The notes: generated by a model from the letters alone, not told the origin. Positions 1-10,995 are shown, numbered from the stretch's first letter. The stretch is DNA of 64,000 bases from Ascidiimonas sp046199005 (GCA_046199005.1 CP176050.1:1364001-1428000), one strand, 5' to 3'. Numbers and translations: made by a program.

Positions 1-2
1 TG

Positions 3-293
3 CCTCAAAGTGAAACTGAAAAAGTAATTGCAGCAATTTGGGCAGATGTACTAAAAATAGACCAGGAAGCAATAGGAATACATACCGATTTCTTTGATTT
101 GGGAGGTCATTCTCTTAAAGGTATCCAGATCGCGAATCAAATCAAACAGCATTTTGGGATTACTTTAAAACTGGCAGATCTTTTTAATAAAAGAACGATA
201 GCAGAAATCGCTGAGGTTATTGAAATGCAACAATGGTTGGACAATGAAACTTTGGCTGACACAAAGAAAAAGCGCAAGGAAGCAGTCATTTAA
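3..293 (+). CDS. NRPS, C-terminal fragment (carrier domain), cut by window edge
   Basis: The reading frame is open from the window edge, so this is the 3' end of a larger synthetase whose start lies upstream. What is visible is one peptidyl-carrier (T) domain. It has an IWADVLKI helix, then DFFDLGGHSLKG, in which the Ser of GGHSL takes the phosphopantetheine arm, then the usual LADLFNKRTIAEIAEVI end. A charged tail, KKKRKEAVI, follows. This tail closely resembles the tail of the 3120-aa protein downstream (EIIEMKQWLE...KESII), so both may act as C-terminal docking peptides. The protein would hand its acyl or peptidyl chain to the next line member. No start codon can be assigned. The following 235 bases to the monooxygenase gene show no terminator or clear promoter. 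Confidence 0.93.
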   Translation, partial: PQSETEKVIAAIWADVLKIDQEAIGIHTDFFDLGGHSLKGIQIANQIKQHFGITLKLADLFNKRTIAEIAEVIEMQQWLDNETLADTKKKRKEAVI

Positions 294-528
294 AAAACCA
301 GCTTTCACAAAGCGTTTGAGAAACTTGATGTCTAAAGTATTCGGGGCTCATCACTTTAAATAGTGTCGCTAATTTCTCAATACAGAAGCTTAGTTGTGGT
401 AGCATTCAATCTTCCAGAATACCCAAAAATCTCAGGTTGGGTAGAATTTGCATGTTGATACTTGGATTGTCAAGAAGATCAGAATCTTTTTGTGACCTTA
501 TTATATCATATTTATAAATACATTTTAT

Positions 529-1557
529 ATGGAATTTAGCATCATGTTTTTCGGTTCTTCAACAACAGAAAAAATTGAATACAACACCTTATTTGAAATT
601 GCGAGAAAAGCAGACAAGAATGATCTAGATGCTATTTGGACTCCAGAACGTCATTTTGGTGATTTTGGAGCCGCATTTCCCAGTCCGTCCGTATTAGGAG
701 CTGCTATAGCGATGGCTACAGAAAAGATCAATATCCGTTCGGGAAGTGTAGTTTTGCCATTACAGGATCCTATACGTGTTGCCGAAGAATGGGCACTTGT
801 TGATAACTTAAGCAACGGTAGAATAGGAATATCAATCGCTTCAGGTTGGCGAGCTGACGACTTCGTTTTTTATGGTTCTGAATACGAAAATAGACATCAA
901 AAAATGCAGAACCTTATCGTAGAACTCAAAAAACTATGGAATAGAGAACCCGTGATCAGAAAAAATGGGGATGGTAAAGATTTTGAAGTTTTGATAAGAC
1001 CAGTGCCTGTAACAAAGGAACTCCCTTTATGGGTTACAGCAGCAGGTCGTCCTGAAACATTTGAGTATGCTGGAAAAGTAGGTGCGAATCTATTAACTCA
1101 TATGTTAAAACAATCGATGGATGATCTTAAAGAAAGTATTACAATTTATCGTAATGCTCTGATCGATAATGGTTTTGATGTATCAGATAAGAAAATATCA
1201 TTAATGCTTCATACCTACCTTGATTCTTCAGAAGAGGAAGCGAGAAGAATAGCAGAAGTACCTTTTAAGGAATATTTAAAATCATCAATTAAAATGGTAA
1301 AACCTAAAGAATCTCAGAGCTTTGATGTAAATAATTTAGTAGAAATGGCATATCGAAAATACAATTCTAATAATACATTAATTGGGTCTCCAGAATCATG
1401 TCAGAACCTGCTAAAAGAAATAGAATCTATAGGTGTTACCGAAGTGGTTAGTTTCATAGATTTCGGAATTGAGAATGGCAAGGTTATTAAAGGAATTGAT
1501 AGAATTTTTGAAGCTAAAAATCTATTCAGTTTAAGTAAAATGTATTTAGAAGCTTAA
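529..1557 (+). CDS. Luciferase-like FMN-dependent monooxygenase of natural-product clusters
   Basis: This 342-aa protein belongs to the bacterial luciferase-like (LLM) flavin monooxygenase superfamily. Features seen are the N-terminal beta strand MEFSIMFFGSS, the WTPERHFGDFG segment, a conserved SVVLPLQDPIRVAEEWALVD stretch and the SGWRADDFVF segment. They match the subgroup often fused to, or encoded next to, NRPS/PKS genes (seco_metab_LLM/MupA-like, TIGR04020 from memory). The family uses reduced FMN and O2, and may hydroxylate or insert oxygen into a carrier-bound intermediate. It sits between the NRPS fragment and the PKS-NRPS gene, all on one strand, so a role in tailoring the chain near the NRPS-to-KS step is likely. 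The exact reaction cannot be read from sequence. The ATG at 529 begins directly at the first core strand. Confidence 0.88.
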   Translation: MEFSIMFFGSSTTEKIEYNTLFEIARKADKNDLDAIWTPERHFGDFGAAFPSPSVLGAAIAMATEKINIRSGSVVLPLQDPIRVAEEWALVDNLSNGRIGISIASGWRADDFVFYGSEYENRHQKMQNLIVELKKLWNREPVIRKNGDGKDFEVLIRPVPVTKELPLWVTAAGRPETFEYAGKVGANLLTHMLKQSMDDLKESITIYRNALIDNGFDVSDKKISLMLHTYLDSSEEEARRIAEVPFKEYLKSSIKMVKPKESQSFDVNNLVEMAYRKYNSNNTLIGSPESCQNLLKEIESIGVTEVVSFIDFGIENGKVIKGIDRIFEAKNLFSLSKMYLEA

Positions 1558-1632
1558 TAGTTTCTAAATATTACCCTCAAACTATCACAAAAGTCAAAAT
1601 AATTAAAAAAAGATTAAGCCTGAAGATTTGTT

Positions 1633-4600
1633 ATGAAAGAGAATGCATATAATGGGTTAGAGATCGCCGTAGTGGGTATGGCTTGTAGATTTCCAGGAGC
1701 ATCAGATGTGAATGAATTTTGGGAAATACTTAAAAATGGCAAAGAAACTATCTCCTTTTTTACTAAAGAAGAACTTATAGATTTCGGAATCGCCGAGAAA
1801 TTCGTAAATGATCCTAATTTTGTAAAAGCAAAAGGCTTAATTAAAGAAGCCCAGTTTTTTGATGCAGCATTCTTTGGTATTAATCCAAAAGAAGCAGATA
1901 CACTTGATCCACAGTTCAGAGTCCTTGCACAATGCGTATATCATGCTTTAGAAGATGCAGGATACCCTCATAAAGATCAACAAAATAAAACGGGAATTTT
2001 TGTAGGTGCAAATCCCAGTTTTGAATGGCAGCTACACAATTTTAGAAGTGTCAATAATCAATTTTCAGAGCGATTTTCTGCCTTAATAATGAATGATAAG
2101 GATTTTATTAGTACTAGGCTATCGTATCTGTTGAATTTACAAGGGCCTAGCCACACTATATATACAGCCTGTTCCACATCTTTGGTGGCGATAGATATGG
2201 CTTGCCAGAGTTTGTTAACAGGGAAAAGTAATATGGCTCTAGCCGGAGGTGTTTCACTTTCATTACCCTTAAAAAATGGTCATATTTATGAAAAAGGGAT
2301 GATTCTATCAAAAGACGGTCATACTAGATCTTATGATGTGAATGCTTCTGGGACCATCTGGAGTGATGGTGTAGGAATGGTAGTTTTAAAACGTTTGGAA
2401 GATGCGTTGAATGATGGAGACAACATTCATGCTGTAATTAAAGGAACAGCTAGTAACAATGACGGAAATCGCAAGGTTGGATATACGGCTCCTAGTGTTA
2501 ATGGTCAGATTGAGGTTATCAGAGAGGCACTAATGATGTCTGAAGTAGCTCCCGAGAGTATAAGCTACATTGAAGGTCACGGAAGCGCAACCACTTTGGG
2601 TGATAAAATTGAAGTGAGTGCTCTAATGGAAGTGTTTCAAAATACCCTTGACCACAGAAGGTGCCCTATTGGGAGTGTCAAGTCAAATCTGGGGCACACT
2701 AATACCGCTGCGGGTATCGCAGGTTTTATTAAAACTTGTTTGATGCTGAAGAATGCTCAGATACCGCCAAGTATCAATTTTAGTAGTCCTATTGATGAAT
2801 TGAAATCCTCCAACAATCCGTTTTTTGTTAATCAGAATCTTACCAAATGGGAGAATGAGAAATATCCCTTAAGAGCTGGAATAAGTTCATTTGGTATTGG
2901 AGGTACCAATGCACATGTAATTTTAGAGGAGATCATCAATTTGAATGAATTGAATGAGAAAGCGAAAACCCCATCGGTTATTTGTTTATCTGCTAAAACC
3001 AATGAGGCTTTAGATAGAGTTTCAGAAAGAATGCATTCATTTGTATCAGATAAAAGCCAATTGAACCTAAACCAGCTGGCGTATACATTACAAACTGGAA
3101 GAGAGCATTTTCAATTTAGAAAATCCTTTGTTGCTTCAAACATAAAAGATTTAAAAGAAGGCCTAGAAAGTGAAAATGTAACGAACGTATCTGAAGACAG
3201 TCCACAAGTCATATTGATTTTCTCTGGAAAGAAAGCAATTTATACAAACATGGGTCTGGATCTATATCAGAATGAAGTTATTTTTAAAGAGGAATTAGAA
3301 AATTGTTTTCAACTACTTAAATCCAAAACGGGTAAGGACTTCAAGGATATTTTATTTCCCAAATCAGATGAGAGAACAGAAATCACCGATTATTTAGATA
3401 TTCAACTTTTAACTTTCTCGTTTGAATATGCACTCGCCAAATTAATCACATCTTTTGGTATTAAAGTGAACTGTTTAATAGGATACGGTTTTGGTGAATA
3501 TACTGCTGCCTGTTTTGCAGGCGTTTTCAGCGTCGAAACGGCTGTTGAAATTTTGATTAAAAGATGGGACCTAATCAGAAATACTGAAAGTGAAAAAATG
3601 ATAGGAATTCCTCTGAAGTCAGCTGAGGTGAAACCTTATTTGCCAAACGGAGTATCTATAGCTTTCGATAATGGAGCTTCTGTAGTGGTTGGAGGAATAG
3701 CGAAAGACTTAACGAGTTTGGAAGAGAAACTAAAGAAAGAGAAAATTTCGTTTGTGAATATAGCTGAACCTCATTCAATGTATACTCCTGCAATGAAAAG
3801 TATTGAATTGCAGTATAAAGCGTTGCTACAACAATACAAGTTTAACAGTGCAAATATTCCTATTATTTCTGGCTATAAAGCTAATTATTGTCAAGATGAG
3901 ATAGGCTCTCCGGATTATTGGGTAGGACAACTTCAACAGACAGTTGCTTTTACTGACGGAATCTCTAGGCTTCTTAATAATGCATCCGATACAATATTTT
4001 TCAAATTAGGAGCAGGGAACTTTATCTCTTTGCTTTTAGAACAATTTAAAGGTCTAAATACAGAAGCTAATTACACTACGATCAATCTTATTAAAAACAA
4101 AAATAATGATACTGGCGACAAGATATTCTTATTAAAGGGTGTAAGTCAATTCTGGAAATACGGAGGCTCTTTAGAATGGACTAAGTTTCATCAATCAAAA
4201 GCACAGAAGCTTTCTTTGCCCACTTATCCATTTGATAAAACGCCTTTTAATATACGAATAAAAGGGTCTATTTATAATGAAGAATTTGGTTTTGGTAGTA
4301 ACTCGGGAGCGATTGCAGAAAATGTTGCATTGCATGCTGTTGAAAGTTTGAGCCAAAAAACAGAAAATTCTGAGATACTTTCTGAGTATCCTATCAATTC
4401 AGAAATGTCAGACGTATCGAATGACGTAAGTCTGGAAGCGTCTCCTAAAGATTCTAGTATAGAAAAGAAACTGGTAAAAATCTGGCAAGATATATTTGGA
4501 GTTGAAAATATAGGAATAAATGATGATTTCTTCGCATTAGGAGGAGATTCACTTAGTATGATTAAGCTCATTTCTAAGGTAGAAGAAGAATTCAATGTAT

Positions 4601-7600
4601 CAATTGAATATAGCAAGGTATTTGAAGACACCAGTTTTCAAAAGCTATTGAACCTAATTAAAAATTCTAAAAAGAACACTTTTGTTTCTATAAAACCGGC
4701 ACCTCCGGCAAAGTATTATCCCCAGTCTGATACGCAAAAACGATTGTTTATTTTAAATCAGTTCGATCCAACATCTATTTCTTACAACGTGACGATGGCT
4801 ATTCGAATAGAAGGTGATTTTGAGGTTAACCGATGTGAGAATACGTTTAAGGAGCTCATTAAAAGACATGAAGCTTTGCGAACTTCTTTTCACCTAGAAG
4901 ATGGAATCCCGGTTCAAATGATACACGAAGATGTAGATTTCTCAATAGAGAGGCTGAATCTTAGGGAGGAAGTATTTACAAACGTTGTCAAAAAGCTAAT
5001 TAAACCTTTTGATTTAGGTATGCCAAACCTTTTTAGAGTTTGGATAGCTGAAGAGACGGAAACTATTCAGTATTTGATCTTAGATGCACATCATATAATT
5101 GCAGATGGTGGTTCGTTAAAAATAATGATTCAGGAATTCTTGACTATCTACAATCAGGAGACGCTCACAATTTCTAAAATTCAATACAAAGACTTTGCAG
5201 TATGGCAACAGAGTGATGAGGTTCAGAAAAGTTTAGATCGCCAGAAAGAATTCTGGTTAGACAAATTTAAAGAATTACCTCCCGCTTTGAATTTACCCAC
5301 CGATTTTAAAAGACCCATGATTAAAAATATTGATGGAGCATCTATAACTTTTAATCTTGAAGATGAAATAAATACAAAGTTAGTTGAGTTAGCGAAGGAG
5401 TTAGATGTTACAATGTCTACACTATTTTTAACCATTTACAATATCTTACTCTGGAAGCTCACCGGGCAGAACGATATTGTAGTAGGCATTTCAACCAGTG
5501 GTCGTCAACATATTGATCTTCAAACTATGTTGGGAGTTTTTATAAATACCGTTCCCATACGAAATAAACCCATTTCAAAGTACACTTTTAAAAGATTCTT
5601 AAATCAGGTAAAAACAGGAGTTGTCAAATCTATTGAAAATCAAGGGTATTCATTTGAAAATCTGGTGAGCGATTTAAAATTGACACCTGATCCAAGTAGA
5701 AATCCTCTCTTTGATGCAGCTTTTGAATATTTTGATATAACCTGGCCAGAAGAGGATAAAAAGTCGGGATTACGTTTTACCATTTTAGAAAACCTCAATA
5801 AGATATCTAATTTTGATATCTCTTTGCATGCTTGTAAAAAAGAAGATGTTCATTTTTTTCGCATAGACTATAGAACAGATTTGTTTAAAAAAGAATCTAT
5901 TGAACGATTTATCTCTTATTATAAAGAAATTATTTATGAAGTGGTAAAAAACAAGCATGTCAAACTTGGTAATCTCAATTATATACCCGAACAAGAACAA
6001 GTAATAATACGCGAAAAATTTAATGACACAAATCTAGCCTATGAGAAAGAAAAAAATTTAATTTCTCTTTTTAAAGATCAAGTATTTTCCTGTCCCAAAA
6101 GAACTGCTGTTGTAAGTGAAGGTCGAAAGTTGACTTATCAAGAACTCGATAAATCTTCCAATAGAGTAGCAAATTATCTTGTTGCAACCGGAATAAAATC
6201 TAACGAATTAGTAGCAATTGTTGTTGACAGATCTTTAGATACGATCGTAGGTATTTTGGGTATTTTAAAGGCAGGTGCGGGATACCTTCCTGTAGATCCA
6301 TCTTGGCCTGAAAATCGTACCAACTTCATTTTAAAAAATGCAAAAGTAGCAACTGTTTTAACATCGGGTTCTGGCATAAACTACAGGAATTACAATTCAG
6401 AAACAGTAAAAATATCTTCTGAGAGCGTTTTCAAACAACCCGATTCAGCTCCTGAAATTCAAATATCAAATACTCAGCTCGCGTATTGTATTTACACGTC
6501 AGGTTCTACTGGAAATCCTAAAGGAGTTAAAATGTCACACCGCTCTGTTGTGAATCTGGTACGAGGATTAGAAGAAAGAGTATATAAGAATTATGGAGAG
6601 GAGTCTTTGAATGTAGCTCTTTTGGCCTCATTTGTATTTGACGCTTCAGTTCAGCAAATTTTTAGTTCTTTATTATTGGGACATAAGCTAATCATAGCCG
6701 AAGACATTATCCGTAAAGATGGTCATAAATTGTTTCATTTTTATAATCAAAATAAAATCCAAATTTCAGATGGTACTCCTACCCATTTAGAGATCTTATT
6801 GGCTGGTACAGAAGAATATGTCGAATTAGAAAGTCTTTCAACCTGGATGCTAGCCGGAGAGGTACTATCAAAGATACCTGTTGAAACATTTTATAAAAGG
6901 TTTGGTAAGAAGGTGCAATTATTTAATTTGTATGGTCCTACAGAGACTTGTGTAGATTCAACAGCATACAAAATAAATCCAGATCATCTCAACGATTACG
7001 AGCATATTCCAATTGGTAAACCTCTGTGCAACCAACGTATCTATTTAACCGATACTTCCGGGCAACTTGTTCCACAAGGTTCTACAGGGGAAATTTGTAT
7101 TGCAGGCGATGGACTTGCCATAGGGTATCTGGAAGATGATGAAGTTACTAAAGATAAATTTAGCAACAAATGGATAAGTTGGGAAGAACGGGTTTATAGA
7201 ACCGGAGACTTAGCCAGGTGGTTACCCAATGGTAATTTAGAGTATGTAGGCAGATTGGATAATCAAGTGAAACTGAGAGGATATCGTATAGAGTTATCTG
7301 AAATTGAGCATCATATATCTAAGAGAGATGAGGTCAAACGCTGTATTGTAGTAATGAAGACGTTTGAGAATGGTGAAAATTATCTTGTTGCTTATTATCA
7401 ATCTAACGAATTCATAGAGGCTTCCATCTTAATAGAATATCTCTCCAGTTTGTTACCAGAGTACATGATTCCTTCATTTTATGTGAAATTGGAAGAATTT
7501 CCCTTAACTCTGAGTGGAAAAGTAGATAGGAATTCACTTCCAGATAATGAAATATTACGTCAAAACGATGATCAAAAAGCTGCTGATGAGATCGAAAAAA

Positions 7601-10600
7601 AATTGGTTTCATTATGGAGTAAAGTCCTTCGAATAGATCAAGAGCTAATAGGTGTACAACGAAGTTTCTTTGAATATGGAGGAGATTCTTTAAAAATGAT
7701 AAATCTGATGAACAGTTTAAGAAAGGAGTTTTCAGTTCATTTATCACCTAGCCAATTATTACTCAATCCTACGATACGTAATTTAAGCAAGATTATTCGG
7801 GAAAGTACTGCCATTAAATATGAGCCTATTCCAATAGCAGAACCTAGGGCATACTATCCTTTATCTCCTTCGCAAAAACGAATGTTCTATCTGTATCAAT
7901 TCAACAATGAATCGATCGCTTATAATATGTCTAAAGCGACTATTTTAAGGGGAAATATTAATATTGAAAAAATAAAATATACATTTCTTAGCTTAATAGA
8001 AAGACACGAAAGTCTTCGATCTGTTTTCAAAATTGTAGGTGGAGAGATGGTACAACAGATTCTCCCAGACGCGAATTTCAACATTGATTATTTTGAGAAA
8101 GTCGACAATGTAGATGAGACCATCAAGAATTATATTCGTCCGTTCGATCTTTCTAAAGCACCTCTACTGAGAGTAGGACTTATAAAAAAGGATGAAGAAG
8201 TTCACATCTTAGTAATTGATTGTCATCATATTATCTCCGATGCGGTCACCACGATGATTTTATTAAGAGATTTTAAGGATTTATACGAAGGAAACACACT
8301 TCCCAGATTACGAATACGTTATACAGATTATGTAATGTGGCAGCTGTGCGAATCTCAACAACAGAAAGTATCAAACCAGCAAAATTATTGGTTGGCACAA
8401 TTTGATTCTACGATACCCACTTTAGAATTACCTTATGATTACCCCAATTCGAGTATATTAAATTCTGAAGGTGAAACGGTTTCTTTTAGTCTTGATAAGC
8501 AAACCACTACTGCTTTAAATTTGTTAGCACGCAATGAGGGCATTACCATGTTCTCAATTTTGTTTGGTTTGTATACTATCCTTTTAAGCAAGTTAAGTAA
8601 TCAGGATGATGTAATTGTTGGAACTCCCGTTTCTGGTCGCAGTCATGAAGATCTTGAGAATATTGCAGGAATATTTATCAATACGCTGGCGATACGAAAC
8701 CAACCTAATTCACAAAAGAAATTAAAGACATTTCTACAAGAAGTTAACACATCTGTGTTTTCTGCAATAGAAAATCAAGATTATCCTTATGAAGAATTAC
8801 TTAATACGCTTGGAATGAAGGGTGCCTTGAGTTCCGACTCATTGTTTTCTGTATTTTTTGAATATTTTAAACCAGATTCTTCAGAATATAGTATAGAACA
8901 TTTGGATGAAGAGTTTTATGATTACAATTCTAATATTGCGAAGTTTGACCTTATGCTTACTGCAAGTGAGAAAGAGGAAGGCATCGATCTAGAATTTCAA
9001 TTTAGAAAGTCTCTATTCAAAACAGAAACCATCAAGCGTTACGTAACCTATTTCAATAAACTGACTAAAACAGTTCTGGAAAATCAGGATTTGTACCTTG
9101 GAGAATTAAACCTTATAAGTGACCACGAGCTAAAACTATTTGAGACTTTTAATGAAACAGACTTTGAATATAATCGTGAAGATTCAATAATTGATATTTT
9201 TTCGAATAGAGTAAGAATGCATCCGGAACGTACAGCGCTTGTTTTCGAGAATATTAAATTAAGCTATGGCGAATTAGATGCGTATTCTAATGCATATGGA
9301 AATTATCTTTTATCAAAAGGAATAACTTCTGGTCAAGTAGTAGCGTTGTTATTTGATAGATCTATAGACATGGTGGCTGGAATGTTAGGAGTACTTAAAA
9401 TAGGTGCAGTCTATTCTCCTTTGGATGTCTCATTACCAATAAAGCGCATTCAGTACATGCTTGACAAATGCAAAGCAGAATTTTTACTGTCAAAAGAAGC
9501 GTATTTGCACCCATATTCAGATAGTGTTCCCTGTGGTCACCTTGACTTAACAAGCCCTGATATACTAAAGAAGCCCATCAAGAATATTAAAATTACAGGT
9601 GAGGATCTTGCGTATTGCTTGTTCACTTCCGGTTCAACAGGTCTGCCAAAAGGAGTCCTAGGAAGACATCGAGGTGTTATTAATATGGTTAGAGGCTTTG
9701 AAAATCGTGTTTACGCTTTCTATGGTACTACAGTCTTAAATATTTCATTATTGGCTTCATTTATTTTTGATGCATCCGTTCAGCAAATCTTTAGCAGCCT
9801 ATTATTAGGTCATAGTTTACACATCATCGACGAAGACAGTAGAAAAGATGGTCAGCTTTTACTCGATTACTTTAATAAAAGAAAGATTGACGTTTCCGAT
9901 GGAACGCCTACTCATCTGCGCCTTTTGCTAGACGATCTTAATGAAGAGTCTCAACTTGAGACCTTGTCTAGTTGGTTGCTTGGTGGTGAAGTACTTTCAA
10001 AATCTATGGTGACTTCATTTTTATCTCGTTTTGGGGAAAGTACTGATTTATATAATCTGTATGGAGTTTCAGAGGCTAGTGTGGATTCAACTATTTACAA
10101 AGTCGACCTGCATACTCTAAATAACTACCACAGTATACCGATAGGTAGGCCTTTAGTGAATAACCGTCTTTATGTGTTAAATGAAGAGGAAAGAATGGTA
10201 CCTATAGGCGTATTAGGAGAGTTATGTATAGCAGGTGATGGTTTGAGTAAGGGATATATAGAAAATGAAGAGGAAACCGCCTTAAGATTTAGATCTGATT
10301 TAATACCAGGCGAAGCGATGGTATATAAGACTGGCGATATCGTACGTTGGTTACCGGATGGAAATCTTGAATTTCATGGAAGAAAAGATGAACAGATCAA
10401 ATTACATGGACACAGAATTGAGTTGTCTGAAATCTCGCATCAACTTGAGATCATTGAGGAGATACAACGTTGTACCGTACTACTTAATGAGAAAGGAGAT
10501 CGAAAATTTTTAGTTGCTTTTTATGAAGCTTCAGTTGAATTGCTAACCGATGACTTGCGAGAACATCTCGCTCAAATGCTCCCTACCTATATGATACCTA

Positions 10601-10995
10601 ATTATTTTATTCATGTAGACAAATTTCCGGTGGGGCCAACAGGTAAAATTGACACTAAATTATTACCTATTCAAAATCTAATCCCTCAGACTCCTTATGC
10701 AGCACCTAGTAATGATACAGAACAGCAGCTTGTTTCTATTTGGTCTGACGCTTTAAAACTTCCTTCAAATACGATTGGAGTTCAGACTGATTTTTTTGAC
10801 TTGGGGGGTAATTCACTAAATGGTTTTCAAATCGTAAACAAAATAAATGATCGATTTAATACAACCCTAAAATTGATAGATGTTTTTGATAAAAGAACCA
10901 TTAAAGACCTTGCAGAGATTATAGAAATGAAGCAGTGGTTAGAAATTGGTAGAAGAAAAGATAAGTCTGCTTCCTTTAAGGAATCGATTATTTAA
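1633..10995 (+). CDS. Hybrid PKS-NRPS: KS-AT(inactive)-T-C-A-T-C-A-T
   Basis: A 3120-aa megasynthase. KS is about residues 8-430 with catalytic Cys180 (TACSTS), His316 (EGHGSATTLGD) and His355 (KSNLGH), so it looks active. The AT is about 525-890. Its GHSxG motif reads GYGFGEY at 617-623, so the Ser is Gly619, and the expected HAFH His is Tyr717; the domain is probably dead. No KR, DH or ER is seen. The T domain is at Ser973 (GGDSL). C1 has HHIIADG near 1153 and A1 has YTSGSTG near 1621. T2 lies near 2016, C2 near 2198 (HHIISDA), A2 near 2663 and T3 near 3058. Pocket residues read DAQDMALVDK (A1) and DAQDLGLVDK (A2); the second is one residue from the known Gln code. The protein would extend an upstream peptidyl chain by a ketide, then add two Gln-like residues. 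There is no TubC-type docking domain at the N terminus. Confidence 0.95.
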   Translation: MKENAYNGLEIAVVGMACRFPGASDVNEFWEILKNGKETISFFTKEELIDFGIAEKFVNDPNFVKAKGLIKEAQFFDAAFFGINPKEADTLDPQFRVLAQCVYHALEDAGYPHKDQQNKTGIFVGANPSFEWQLHNFRSVNNQFSERFSALIMNDKDFISTRLSYLLNLQGPSHTIYTACSTSLVAIDMACQSLLTGKSNMALAGGVSLSLPLKNGHIYEKGMILSKDGHTRSYDVNASGTIWSDGVGMVVLKRLEDALNDGDNIHAVIKGTASNNDGNRKVGYTAPSVNGQIEVIREALMMSEVAPESISYIEGHGSATTLGDKIEVSALMEVFQNTLDHRRCPIGSVKSNLGHTNTAAGIAGFIKTCLMLKNAQIPPSINFSSPIDELKSSNNPFFVNQNLTKWENEKYPLRAGISSFGIGGTNAHVILEEIINLNELNEKAKTPSVICLSAKTNEALDRVSERMHSFVSDKSQLNLNQLAYTLQTGREHFQFRKSFVASNIKDLKEGLESENVTNVSEDSPQVILIFSGKKAIYTNMGLDLYQNEVIFKEELENCFQLLKSKTGKDFKDILFPKSDERTEITDYLDIQLLTFSFEYALAKLITSFGIKVNCLIGYGFGEYTAACFAGVFSVETAVEILIKRWDLIRNTESEKMIGIPLKSAEVKPYLPNGVSIAFDNGASVVVGGIAKDLTSLEEKLKKEKISFVNIAEPHSMYTPAMKSIELQYKALLQQYKFNSANIPIISGYKANYCQDEIGSPDYWVGQLQQTVAFTDGISRLLNNASDTIFFKLGAGNFISLLLEQFKGLNTEANYTTINLIKNKNNDTGDKIFLLKGVSQFWKYGGSLEWTKFHQSKAQKLSLPTYPFDKTPFNIRIKGSIYNEEFGFGSNSGAIAENVALHAVESLSQKTENSEILSEYPINSEMSDVSNDVSLEASPKDSSIEKKLVKIWQDIFGVENIGINDDFFALGGDSLSMIKLISKVEEEFNVSIEYSKVFEDTSFQKLLNLIKNSKKNTFVSIKPAPPAKYYPQSDTQKRLFILNQFDPTSISYNVTMAIRIEGDFEVNRCENTFKELIKRHEALRTSFHLEDGIPVQMIHEDVDFSIERLNLREEVFTNVVKKLIKPFDLGMPNLFRVWIAEETETIQYLILDAHHIIADGGSLKIMIQEFLTIYNQETLTISKIQYKDFAVWQQSDEVQKSLDRQKEFWLDKFKELPPALNLPTDFKRPMIKNIDGASITFNLEDEINTKLVELAKELDVTMSTLFLTIYNILLWKLTGQNDIVVGISTSGRQHIDLQTMLGVFINTVPIRNKPISKYTFKRFLNQVKTGVVKSIENQGYSFENLVSDLKLTPDPSRNPLFDAAFEYFDITWPEEDKKSGLRFTILENLNKISNFDISLHACKKEDVHFFRIDYRTDLFKKESIERFISYYKEIIYEVVKNKHVKLGNLNYIPEQEQVIIREKFNDTNLAYEKEKNLISLFKDQVFSCPKRTAVVSEGRKLTYQELDKSSNRVANYLVATGIKSNELVAIVVDRSLDTIVGILGILKAGAGYLPVDPSWPENRTNFILKNAKVATVLTSGSGINYRNYNSETVKISSESVFKQPDSAPEIQISNTQLAYCIYTSGSTGNPKGVKMSHRSVVNLVRGLEERVYKNYGEESLNVALLASFVFDASVQQIFSSLLLGHKLIIAEDIIRKDGHKLFHFYNQNKIQISDGTPTHLEILLAGTEEYVELESLSTWMLAGEVLSKIPVETFYKRFGKKVQLFNLYGPTETCVDSTAYKINPDHLNDYEHIPIGKPLCNQRIYLTDTSGQLVPQGSTGEICIAGDGLAIGYLEDDEVTKDKFSNKWISWEERVYRTGDLARWLPNGNLEYVGRLDNQVKLRGYRIELSEIEHHISKRDEVKRCIVVMKTFENGENYLVAYYQSNEFIEASILIEYLSSLLPEYMIPSFYVKLEEFPLTLSGKVDRNSLPDNEILRQNDDQKAADEIEKKLVSLWSKVLRIDQELIGVQRSFFEYGGDSLKMINLMNSLRKEFSVHLSPSQLLLNPTIRNLSKIIRESTAIKYEPIPIAEPRAYYPLSPSQKRMFYLYQFNNESIAYNMSKATILRGNINIEKIKYTFLSLIERHESLRSVFKIVGGEMVQQILPDANFNIDYFEKVDNVDETIKNYIRPFDLSKAPLLRVGLIKKDEEVHILVIDCHHIISDAVTTMILLRDFKDLYEGNTLPRLRIRYTDYVMWQLCESQQQKVSNQQNYWLAQFDSTIPTLELPYDYPNSSILNSEGETVSFSLDKQTTTALNLLARNEGITMFSILFGLYTILLSKLSNQDDVIVGTPVSGRSHEDLENIAGIFINTLAIRNQPNSQKKLKTFLQEVNTSVFSAIENQDYPYEELLNTLGMKGALSSDSLFSVFFEYFKPDSSEYSIEHLDEEFYDYNSNIAKFDLMLTASEKEEGIDLEFQFRKSLFKTETIKRYVTYFNKLTKTVLENQDLYLGELNLISDHELKLFETFNETDFEYNREDSIIDIFSNRVRMHPERTALVFENIKLSYGELDAYSNAYGNYLLSKGITSGQVVALLFDRSIDMVAGMLGVLKIGAVYSPLDVSLPIKRIQYMLDKCKAEFLLSKEAYLHPYSDSVPCGHLDLTSPDILKKPIKNIKITGEDLAYCLFTSGSTGLPKGVLGRHRGVINMVRGFENRVYAFYGTTVLNISLLASFIFDASVQQIFSSLLLGHSLHIIDEDSRKDGQLLLDYFNKRKIDVSDGTPTHLRLLLDDLNEESQLETLSSWLLGGEVLSKSMVTSFLSRFGESTDLYNLYGVSEASVDSTIYKVDLHTLNNYHSIPIGRPLVNNRLYVLNEEERMVPIGVLGELCIAGDGLSKGYIENEEETALRFRSDLIPGEAMVYKTGDIVRWLPDGNLEFHGRKDEQIKLHGHRIELSEISHQLEIIEEIQRCTVLLNEKGDRKFLVAFYEASVELLTDDLREHLAQMLPTYMIPNYFIHVDKFPVGPTGKIDTKLLPIQNLIPQTPYAAPSNDTEQQLVSIWSDALKLPSNTIGVQTDFFDLGGNSLNGFQIVNKINDRFNTTLKLIDVFDKRTIKDLAEIIEMKQWLEIGRRKDKSASFKESII

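Noticed and set aside
4272..4631. Reverse-strand open frame of 119 codons inside the PKS-NRPS gene
   Set aside because: It is antisense to a clear carrier-domain coding region, has no recognisable domain and is explained by the codon bias of the true gene.
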